48,429 nt of DNA, taken from contig NZ_JH650777.1 in the NCBI RefSeq assembly GCF_000259195.1, positions 33,595 through 82,023 of the forward strand, in the 5' to 3' direction. The translations under genes were made by a program, and so were the position numbers. This DNA comes from Pseudomonas donghuensis. Its GTDB lineage: Bacteria; Pseudomonadota; Gammaproteobacteria; Pseudomonadales; Pseudomonadaceae. Within the stretch, counting starts at the first letter, position 1. The number at the start of each line of letters is the position of its first letter. This document shows, piece by piece, positions 24,251-31,618 of this stretch. The notes beneath the pieces are model-generated. The model saw nothing but the letters and a program-made list of their open reading frames with translations, had not been told where the DNA came from and searched no databases.

Positions 24251-24619
24251 TCAGGCGTTGTAGACGAAGCAATCGTAATGGCTTTGCTCAAGACTGCTTT
24301 CCAGTTCGAGCAGGCCTTGATGTTGTTGCTGCAGCGCCTGGATCTGCGCCTGCAACTGGGCTTTCTTGCCGGCAATCGCTTGGCGCACGCGCTCCATCGG
24401 CAGCCCGGCCTGATCATCGCCGACCAGCGCCTGCATTTCCTTGAGGCTGAAACCGAGCTTCTGCGCGCACTTGATCAGGCTCAGCAGGGCGACGCTCTGC
24501 TGGTCATACAGGCGATAGCTTCCCTGGCGCCTGGGCGCCGGCAACAGGCCGATGCGCTCATAGTGGCGAATGCTCTTGATGGTCGCCCCGGACAACTGCG
24601 CGGCTTTGCCAATGTACAT
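24251..24619 (-). CDS. MerR-family transcriptional regulator
   Basis: 122 residues. N-terminal HTH MYIGKAAQLSGATIKSIRHYERIGLLP and wing, then a dimerisation helix rich in Gln (AQLQAQIQALQQQHQGLLELE). The C-terminal effector part is very short, with a single late Cys (HYDCFVYNA), so no standard metal-binding pair is visible. It sits between an oxidoreductase gene (11 bases upstream) and the dehydrogenase gene. The inducer is unknown; quinone or aldehyde stress is a guess from context. Confidence 0.88.
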   Translation of the reverse strand: MYIGKAAQLSGATIKSIRHYERIGLLPAPRRQGSYRLYDQQSVALLSLIKCAQKLGFSLKEMQALVGDDQAGLPMERVRQAIAGKKAQLQAQIQALQQQHQGLLELESSLEQSHYDCFVYNA

Positions 24620-24630
24620 CGAACGTCCTT

Positions 24631-25209
24631 TTAATGCCGGCGAGCCAGTGTGCGCGCCTGTTGCAGCCAGGTTTCGCGTTGCCGTTCGCTTGAGCTGATG
24701 ACAGGACCGAACGTTAACGTCTTTTTGGCCCTGATTCCACAGAAGCCAAGGGTGGTGCGGCGCATTTGCTCAAGGGCCGGCATGCGATAGACCCAGCGGT
24801 AATACCAGGGCGGCGTGTCCATGCTCACCAGCAGGTCGGCGCTGCGGCCCTTGAGCAGTTGTTCGGGGAAGGGCGAGCCGCTGCGGTATTTGAAGGCAAA
24901 GCCGGGCAGCAGGATGCGATCGAGAAAGCCCTTGAGCAACGCCGGAATGCCGCCCCACCAGACCGGGAAGATGAACACCAGGTGCTCGGCCCAACTGATC
25001 AGTTGCTGGGCGTGCAGCAGGTCGGGCTCCAGGGGTTGCACCTGTTGATAACCGTCATGCAGGATCGGGTCGAAGGCCAGGTTGCCGAGTGCCAGCAGGC
25101 AGACGCTATGGCCTTTATCCCGGGCACTATTGATGTAGCTGTCACTTAACGCGGCGCAGAAGCTGTTGCGCGCAGGGTGGCCGAGTATCACCAGGATTCG
25201 TTTACTCAT
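24631..25209 (-). CDS. NAD(P)H-dependent quinone reductase (flavodoxin-like fold)
   Basis: 192 residues from the ATG at 25209 (MSKRILVILGHP). The flavodoxin-like NQO/KefF motif is VILGHPARNSFCAAL; FIFPVWWGGIPALLKGFLDRI is the FMN-binding and dimer region. It performs two-electron reduction of quinones, protecting against redox cycling. The RBS is weak (CTGCC region); a TTG seven codons upstream is an alternative start. First gene of the small operon with merR and the hydroxyacid dehydrogenase. Confidence 0.9.
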   Translation of the reverse strand: MSKRILVILGHPARNSFCAALSDSYINSARDKGHSVCLLALGNLAFDPILHDGYQQVQPLEPDLLHAQQLISWAEHLVFIFPVWWGGIPALLKGFLDRILLPGFAFKYRSGSPFPEQLLKGRSADLLVSMDTPPWYYRWVYRMPALEQMRRTTLGFCGIRAKKTLTFGPVISSSERQRETWLQQARTLARRH

Positions 25210-25356
25210 CGAAGGCAGGTCCAGGGGCAAAAGCGCTGAGGCTAACCCCTGCCCTCAGGAGGAGAGTCAAGCCCGATCCTACCAGAGACTGTTGCCCGAA
25301 AGGACGAAAGCGTAATGTAGCGCCCCCGATTGCCTTCTTTGCCGCAAGGAGCCCCC

Positions 25357-25986
25357 ATGTACTGGGCTGAATTTCTGACTGTCGCGTTGATTCACCTGCT
25401 GGCGGTGGCCAGCCCCGGCCCGGACTTTGCCGTGGTGGTACGCGAGAGTGTTACCCACGGCCGGCGCGCCGGCACCTGGACGGCCTGCGGTGTCGGTACG
25501 GCGATTTTCCTGCATGTGGGCTATTCGCTGTTGGGTATCGGCTTGATCGTGTCGCAGTCGATCATGCTGTTCAACGTGCTGAAATGGCTGGCAGCAGGTT
25601 ATCTGCTGTATATCGGTTTCAAGGCCCTGCGCGCCCGCCCTGCGGCGCCTGGCAGTGACGCCGTGCAGGTCTCGACGGTCGAGCGCACGCCGCGTGCCGC
25701 CTTTGTCGCAGGCTTCATGACCAACGGCCTGAACCCCAAGGCGACGCTGTTTTTCCTGTCGCTGTTCACCGTGGTGATCAACCCGCACACCCCGTTGGCC
25801 GTGCAGGCCGGCTACGGCGTCTACCTGGCACTGGCCACCGGCCTGTGGTTCTGCCTGGTGGCCAGGCTGTTCAGCCAGCAGCGGGTGCGCGCCGCCTTTG
25901 CGCGCATGGGCCACTGGTTCGACCGCAGCATGGGGGCGGTGCTGATTGCCCTGGGCGTGAAGATTGCCTTCACCGAGATGCACTGA
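25357..25986 (+). CDS. LysE/RhtB-family translocator
   Basis: 209 residues, about six membrane helices. The family signature is SPGPDFAVVVRESVTHGRRAG near residue 20, and GFMTNGLNPKATLFFLSLFT in the second half. Such proteins export amino acids or their analogues by proton exchange. The start ATG at 25357 is preceded by AAGGAG. Specificity is not readable. Confidence 0.9.
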   Translation: MYWAEFLTVALIHLLAVASPGPDFAVVVRESVTHGRRAGTWTACGVGTAIFLHVGYSLLGIGLIVSQSIMLFNVLKWLAAGYLLYIGFKALRARPAAPGSDAVQVSTVERTPRAAFVAGFMTNGLNPKATLFFLSLFTVVINPHTPLAVQAGYGVYLALATGLWFCLVARLFSQQRVRAAFARMGHWFDRSMGAVLIALGVKIAFTEMH

Positions 25987-26115
25987 CAGTGATGGTTAAA
26001 CGCCGCTGGTCCCTGTACCGGTCAAATCATTCCTTTGGCTGATTTGGCCGCTGCTGTGGCGTTCTAGAGTAGGACATGTCTTGCTTAGCTTGTGCACACT
26101 AGAAAAGGGACTCCT

Positions 26116-27798
26116 ATGTTGCAGACTCGCGTCATTCCTTCCGCCGAGGGCGCCTATCAGTTTCCGCTGTTGATCAAGCGTTTGCTGCTGTCGGGCAGTC
26201 GCTACGAGAAAACCCGCGAAATCGTCTACCGCGATCAACTGCGCTACAGCTACCTGACCCTCAACGAACGCATCGCGCGGCTGGCCAACGTGCTCACCGC
26301 GGCGGGGGTCAAGGCCGGTGACACCGTGGCGGTGATGGACTGGGACAGCCATCGCTACCTCGAGTGCATGTTTGCCATCCCGATGATCGGCGCAGTGGTG
26401 CACACCATCAACGTGCGCCTGTCGCCGGAGCAGATCCTCTACACCATGAATCACGCCGACGACCGCTTCGTGCTGGTCAACAGCGACTTTGTCGGCCTCT
26501 ACCAGGCTATCGCCGGGCAACTGACCACGGTCGAGAAAACCCTGTTGCTGACCGATGGTGAGCAAAAAACCGCCGACCTGCCCAACCTGGTCGGTGAGTA
26601 TGAGCAACTCCTGGCGGCGGCCAGCCCGGTGTACGACTTCCCCGATTTTGACGAGAACTCGGTGGCCACCACGTTCTACACCACCGGCACCACCGGTAAC
26701 CCCAAGGGGGTGTACTTCACCCACCGGCAACTGGTGCTGCACACCCTGGCGGCGGCGTCGGTCACCGGCAGTATCGACAGCGTGCGCCTGCTCGGCAGCA
26801 ACGATGTGTACATGCCCATTACCCCGATGTTCCATGTCCACGCCTGGGGTATTCCCTACGTGGCAACCATGCTTGGCATCAAGCAGGTTTACCCGGGGCG
26901 TTACGAACCGGAGATGCTGTGCGAGCTGTGGCGCAAGGAGCAGGTGACCTTCTCGCACTGCGTACCGACCATCCTGCAGATGCTGCTCAACGCCAAGGGC
27001 GCCCAGCAGCAGGACTTTGGCGGTTGGAAGATCATCATCGGCGGCAGTGCGCTGAACCGCGCCCTGTATGAGGCGGCCAAGGCCCATGGCATCCAGTTGA
27101 CCGCGGCCTATGGCATGTCGGAGACCTGCCCGCTGGTGGCCTGTGCCCACCTCAACGACGAATTGCTGGCCGGTAGCGAAGATGAATGCATCACCTACCG
27201 GATCAAGGCCGGGGTGCCGGTACCGTTGGTGGAGGCGGCGATCGTCGACGGTACTGGCAAGTTCCTCCCGGCCGATGGCGAAACCCAGGGCGAACTGGTA
27301 TTGCGGGCGCCGTGGCTGACCATGGGCTACTTCCGCGAGGCCGAGAAGGGCGCCGAACTCTGGCACGGCGGCTGGCTGCACACCGGCGACGTCGCCACCC
27401 TCGACAGCATGGGCGTGATCGATATCCGCGACCGGATCAAGGATGTGATCAAGACCGGCGGTGAGTGGATCTCTTCACTGGAGCTCGAAGACCTGATCAG
27501 CCGTCATCCGGCGATCCGCGAAGTGGCAGTGGTCGGCGTCGCCGATCCACAGTGGGGCGAGCGGCCGTTTGCCCTGCTGGTGCTCCACGAAGGCCAGAGC
27601 ATCGATGCCAAGGCGCTCAAGGCGCACCTCAAGCCGTTCGTGGAGCTGGGGCACATCAACAAGTGGGCAATCCCCAGTCAGATCGCCCTTGTTACTGAAA
27701 TTCCCAAGACCAGCGTCGGCAAGCTCGACAAGAAGCGAATCCGCGTGGATATCAGCCAATGGCAAGCCAGTAACAGCACCTTCCTCTCGACCCTGTAA
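26116..27798 (+). CDS. Fatty-acyl-CoA ligase (medium-chain type)
   Basis: 560 residues from the ATG at 26116 (AAAGGGA upstream). It activates fatty acids to acyl-CoA via an acyl-AMP intermediate. Motifs: P-loop-like TTGTTGNPKGVYFTHR, YGMSETCPLV (A5), WLHTGDVATLDSMGVIDIRDRIKDVIKTGGEWIS (A7/A8), and the C-terminal catalytic Lys in PKTSVGKLDKKR. From memory the P. putida orthologue handles medium-chain acids. A GC hairpin follows, and the DUF1302-DUF1329-LuxR genes are downstream. Confidence 0.92.
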   Translation: MLQTRVIPSAEGAYQFPLLIKRLLLSGSRYEKTREIVYRDQLRYSYLTLNERIARLANVLTAAGVKAGDTVAVMDWDSHRYLECMFAIPMIGAVVHTINVRLSPEQILYTMNHADDRFVLVNSDFVGLYQAIAGQLTTVEKTLLLTDGEQKTADLPNLVGEYEQLLAAASPVYDFPDFDENSVATTFYTTGTTGNPKGVYFTHRQLVLHTLAAASVTGSIDSVRLLGSNDVYMPITPMFHVHAWGIPYVATMLGIKQVYPGRYEPEMLCELWRKEQVTFSHCVPTILQMLLNAKGAQQQDFGGWKIIIGGSALNRALYEAAKAHGIQLTAAYGMSETCPLVACAHLNDELLAGSEDECITYRIKAGVPVPLVEAAIVDGTGKFLPADGETQGELVLRAPWLTMGYFREAEKGAELWHGGWLHTGDVATLDSMGVIDIRDRIKDVIKTGGEWISSLELEDLISRHPAIREVAVVGVADPQWGERPFALLVLHEGQSIDAKALKAHLKPFVELGHINKWAIPSQIALVTEIPKTSVGKLDKKRIRVDISQWQASNSTFLSTL

Positions 27799-27804
27799 CG
27801 TCAG

Positions 27805-27834
27805 GCGGGTCGTGCCCATTCGGGCGCGACCCGC
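27805..27834. terminator. GC-rich hairpin after acyl-CoA ligase gene
   Basis: GCGGGTCG / CGACCCGC with an inner GCCC-ATTC-GGGC stem. A strong stem but no T-tract, so it is a possible transcript-end barrier rather than a canonical intrinsic terminator. Confidence 0.55.
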
Positions 27835-28131
27835 ACGCCAGACGCATGGCTGCCTTGTCAAATGACGAAATTCAGCCATTCTTCCCCCTGCCAGCATAGT
27901 GGCCGGTCATGCAGACCACGGCAGAGGGGGTGGGATGCAAATCACACTTTAGAGGGATCAAGCAGTTCAACCTGCTGGCTATAGTCGGTTCAGGGGATTT
28001 TCAGGAACGGGGGATCGCACATGCATGTGCCCAGCCACTCGCTCGAGCAAAAGGTGCGCTCACACCGCTCGAACGATGCGTTTCTGCAAAGGACTCACTG
28101 CCATAAAAATAAAGTACATGGAGTAGCGTCG
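27835..28131. other. Intergenic region before DUF1302 gene
   Basis: About 300 bases without a gene. An in-frame extension of the DUF1302 frame reaches 28021, but its codons look unselected. The region should contain the promoter answered by the LuxR/MalT-type regulator downstream; I see no clear -35/-10 or palindrome that I would name. Confidence 0.5.
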
Positions 28132-30021
28132 ATGACATCAGCAAATCTGTTCTGGCGCCGGGCGAAACTGCCCCTGGCCGTCAGCCTCGCTTCTACGCTC
28201 GCCGGTCCTGCTTTCGGCGTCAGTTTCAATATCGGTGAAATCGAAGGCTCGTTCGACTCGTCGCTGTCGGTGGGGGCGAGCTGGTCGACAGCCAACCCGA
28301 ACAAGAACCTGATCGGCGTCAACAACGGCGGCAAGGGCCTGTCGCAAACCTCCGATGACGGCCACCTGAACTTCAAGCGCGGTGAAACCTTCTCGAAGAT
28401 CTTCAAGGGCATCCATGACCTGGAGCTCAAGTACGGCGATACCGGGGTATTCGTCCGTGGCAAGTACTGGTACGACTTCGAACTCAAGGACGAGCATCGC
28501 GAGTTCAAGGACATCAGCGATTCCAACCGTAAAGAGGGCGCGCAATCGTCCGGCGGGCAGATCCTCGACGCCTTCGTCTATCACAACTACTCCATCGCCG
28601 ATCAGCCGGGCTCGGTGCGCCTGGGTAAGCAGGTGGTCAGTTGGGGTGAAAGTACCTTCATCGGTGGCGGCATCAACTCGATCAACCCGATCGACGTCGC
28701 CGCATTCCGTCGCCCGGGCGCCGAAGTGAAGGAAGGCCTGATTCCGGTCAACATGTTCTATGTGTCCCAGAGCCTGACCGACAACCTCTCGGCCGAAGCG
28801 TTCTACCAGATCGAATGGGACCAGACCGTCGTCGACAACTGCGGCACCTTCTTCTCCCAGCCGGACATCATTGCCGACGGCTGTACCGACAACCTGCGCG
28901 TGCTCAACAGCAGCCGTACGGTGCCGGGCGCTGCCCAGCAGTTCCTCGCCACCCGCGGGGTGAACATCAACGAAGAAGGCGTGCTGGTACGCCGTGGCCC
29001 GGACCGCGATGCGCGCGACAGCGGCCAGTTCGGTGTGGCCTTCCGTTACATGTACGACCCGCTGGGTACCGAATTCGGCGCCTACTTCATGAATTACCAC
29101 AGCCGTGCGCCGATCTTCAGCGCCACCGGCGCCGCGCCATCGGTCTATGCCGGGTTGGCTGGCTTGCCGGCATCCCTGCGGCCGCTGGCGCCGATGATCG
29201 TTGCGGGCAACTCGCAGTACTTCGTCGAGTACCCTGAAGACATCCGCCTGTATGGCCTGAGCTTCTCCACCACCCTGCCTACCGGTACCGCGTGGAGCGG
29301 TGAAATCAGCTACCGGCCGAATGCGCCGGTGCAACTGAACACCACCGACATCCTGTTTGCTGGCGTGCGTCCAATTGGCGGGACCCTGGCTAACGCCTCG
29401 TTGCTCAATGGTGTTCCTGGCCAGGACCTGCACGGTTACCGGCGCAAGGAAATCACCCAGTTCCAGACCACCCTGACGCACTTCTTCGACCAGGTCATGG
29501 GCGCCAGCCGTCTGACCGTGGTGGGTGAGCTGGGCGTGACCCATGTCGGCGGCCTGGAAAGCGCCCACGAAGTGCGTTATGGCCGTGACCCGGTCTACGG
29601 TCCTGGTCCATTGCCGGCAACCGGCGGTTTCGATACCTGCTCGCAGATCCTCAACAGTGGCACCATCACCGGCGCAGGCCCCGGCACCTCGGGCGACAAC
29701 CGCAGTCGCAAGTGCGAAAACGACGGTTACACCACCAGCACCTCCTGGGGCTACCGCGCCCGGGCGATCTGGGACTACAACGACGTGTTCGCCGGGGTCA
29801 ACCTCAAGCCGAACATCGCCTGGTCCCATGACGTCTCCGGTTACTCGCCAGGCCCTGGCGGCAACTTCGAGGAAGGGCGCAAGGCGATCAGCCTGGGCCT
29901 GGACGCCGAGTACCAGAACACCTACACCACCAGCCTGTCGTACACCAACTTCTTCGACGGCAAGTACACCACCGTGGATGACCGCGACTTCATCGCCCTC
30001 AGCTTCGGCGTGAACTTCTAA
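28132..30021 (+). CDS. DUF1302 outer-membrane protein
   Basis: 629 residues. The N-terminal signal peptide (RRAKLPLAVSLASTLAGPAFG) ends around residue 29; the mature part is beta-strand-rich, with repeated aromatic-ended strands and the final residues FIALSFGVNF typical of an outer-membrane beta barrel. Family signature parts include SVRLGKQVVSWGESTFIGGGINSINPID. ATG at 28132 has TGGAG upstream. The partner DUF1329 gene follows after 21 bases. The pair usually occurs together and is linked to use of hydrophobic substrates; exact role is unknown. Confidence 0.88.
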   Translation: MTSANLFWRRAKLPLAVSLASTLAGPAFGVSFNIGEIEGSFDSSLSVGASWSTANPNKNLIGVNNGGKGLSQTSDDGHLNFKRGETFSKIFKGIHDLELKYGDTGVFVRGKYWYDFELKDEHREFKDISDSNRKEGAQSSGGQILDAFVYHNYSIADQPGSVRLGKQVVSWGESTFIGGGINSINPIDVAAFRRPGAEVKEGLIPVNMFYVSQSLTDNLSAEAFYQIEWDQTVVDNCGTFFSQPDIIADGCTDNLRVLNSSRTVPGAAQQFLATRGVNINEEGVLVRRGPDRDARDSGQFGVAFRYMYDPLGTEFGAYFMNYHSRAPIFSATGAAPSVYAGLAGLPASLRPLAPMIVAGNSQYFVEYPEDIRLYGLSFSTTLPTGTAWSGEISYRPNAPVQLNTTDILFAGVRPIGGTLANASLLNGVPGQDLHGYRRKEITQFQTTLTHFFDQVMGASRLTVVGELGVTHVGGLESAHEVRYGRDPVYGPGPLPATGGFDTCSQILNSGTITGAGPGTSGDNRSRKCENDGYTTSTSWGYRARAIWDYNDVFAGVNLKPNIAWSHDVSGYSPGPGGNFEEGRKAISLGLDAEYQNTYTTSLSYTNFFDGKYTTVDDRDFIALSFGVNF

Positions 30022-30042
30022 GAATTCGGATTCAGGACGACC

Positions 30043-31413
30043 ATGAAGATGAAAACAACCAAGACTCTGCTGCAAGCCGGTGTACTGGGCCTGTCCCTGT
30101 TGGCGACCAGTGTCATGGCGGCGGTTTCCGCCGACGAGGCGGCCAAGCTGGGCGCGAGCCTGACGCCGATGGGGGCGGAAAAGGCCGGTAACGCCGACGG
30201 CTCGATCACCGCCTGGAAACCGCTGTCCACCGGCGCCGGCAGCGTCGACGGCAAGGGCTTCCTTTCCGACCCGTACGGCAACGAGCAACCGAAGTTCACC
30301 ATCACCGCGCAGAACGTCGACCAGTACAAGGACAAACTGTCCCCAGGCCAGGTCGCTATGTTCAAGCGCTATCCGGACACCTTCAAGATTCCGGTGTACC
30401 CGACCCACCGCGGTTCCACCGTGCCGGATGCAGTGTTTGCCGCGATCAAGAAAAACGCCACCAGCACCAACCTGGTCGGTGGTGGCAACGGCCTGGAGAA
30501 CTTCGACAACGCCGTACCGTTCCCGATTCCGAAAAGCGGCGTGGAAGTGATCTGGAACCACATCACCCGCTACCGTGGCGGCAGCGTGACCCGTCTGGTA
30601 ACCCAGGCCACGCCGCAGCAAAACGGCTCGTACAGCCTGGTGTACTTCCAGGACCAGTTCGTTTTCCGTGACCGGATGAAGGATTACGATCCGGCCAACC
30701 CGGGCAACGTACTGTTCTACTTCAAACAGAAGGTGACGGCGCCAGCGCGTCTGGCCGGTACCGTACTGCTGGTGCATGAAACCCTGGACCAGGTCAAAGA
30801 GCCTCGCAAAGCGTGGGTCTACAACGCCGGCCAGCGTCGGGTACGGGCTGCGCCACAGGTTTCCTATGACGGTCCGGGTACTGCTGCCGACGGCCTGCGC
30901 ACCTCCGATAACCTGGACATGTACAACGGTGCGCCGGATCGCTACGACTGGAAGCTGGAAGGCAAGAAAGAGCTGTACATTGCCTCCAACAGCTACAAGC
31001 TCGACGATCCAAAGCTCAAGTACGCCGACATCATCAAGGCCGGGCACATCAACCAGGACCTTGCCCGTTACGAGCTGCGCCGGGTATGGCATGTGGTTGC
31101 GACCCTGAAACCGGGCCAGCGCCATATCTACGCCAAGCGTGACTTCTACATCGACGAAGACACCTGGCAAGCCGCGGTGATCGACCAGTACGACGGCCGC
31201 AACCAGCTGTGGCGCGTGTCCGAGGCCCACTCCCAGGACTACTACAACGTCCAGGTGCCGTGGTACGCCCTGGAAGTCATCTACGACCTGCAATCGGGTC
31301 GTTACCTGGCTCTGGGCATGAAGAACGAGGAAAAGAGAGCCTACGACTTTGGCTTCACTGCCTCCAAGGCTGACTTCCAGCCTGCCGCGCTTCGCCAGGA
31401 AGGTGTGCGCTAA
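30043..31413 (+). CDS. DUF1329 periplasmic protein (LolA-like fold family)
   Basis: 456 residues. Signal peptide MKMKTTKTLLQAGVLGLSLLATSVMA, cleaved before AVSADEAAKLG. Family blocks: LTPMGAEKAGNADGSITAW near residue 40, RGGSVTRLVTQATPQQNGSYSLVY, and RHIYAKRDFYIDEDTWQAAVIDQYDGRNQLWR. The fold family is LolA-like, suggesting transfer of a hydrophobic ligand across the periplasm to the DUF1302 barrel or back. That is inference. A terminator follows the gene. Confidence 0.88.
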   Translation: MKMKTTKTLLQAGVLGLSLLATSVMAAVSADEAAKLGASLTPMGAEKAGNADGSITAWKPLSTGAGSVDGKGFLSDPYGNEQPKFTITAQNVDQYKDKLSPGQVAMFKRYPDTFKIPVYPTHRGSTVPDAVFAAIKKNATSTNLVGGGNGLENFDNAVPFPIPKSGVEVIWNHITRYRGGSVTRLVTQATPQQNGSYSLVYFQDQFVFRDRMKDYDPANPGNVLFYFKQKVTAPARLAGTVLLVHETLDQVKEPRKAWVYNAGQRRVRAAPQVSYDGPGTAADGLRTSDNLDMYNGAPDRYDWKLEGKKELYIASNSYKLDDPKLKYADIIKAGHINQDLARYELRRVWHVVATLKPGQRHIYAKRDFYIDEDTWQAAVIDQYDGRNQLWRVSEAHSQDYYNVQVPWYALEVIYDLQSGRYLALGMKNEEKRAYDFGFTASKADFQPAALRQEGVR

Positions 31414-31441
31414 GCTTTAAAACCTCCGTGTGATCTCCCAG

Positions 31442-31470
31442 AACGCCCCGGCTTGCCGGGGCGTTTCTGT
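31442..31470 (+). terminator. Rho-independent terminator after DUF1329 gene
   Basis: AACGCCCCGG-CTTG-CCGGGGCGTT followed by TCTGTTT. A very stable stem with a short U-rich tail. Confidence 0.85.
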
Positions 31471-31618
31471 TTGCGCAGCGTGACCCGCTCAGGTTTGTCG
31501 TTTTTTGTTGTAGTCTTTTTTCGGCATAAAGGGGCAATCATCTTCAAATGTGCGGTTTAACCCGTTAGTCTGCCTTGATCCGTACTGCCGAAGATTCCCT
31601 AACTAGAACGAGCCGGCC

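Noticed and set aside
28138..31293. 1051-residue open frame on the minus strand across DUF1302 and DUF1329 genes
   Set aside because: It is antisense to two well-supported genes and reflects codon-position G+C bias. No RBS, no family resemblance, low-complexity composition rich in Val, Arg and His.
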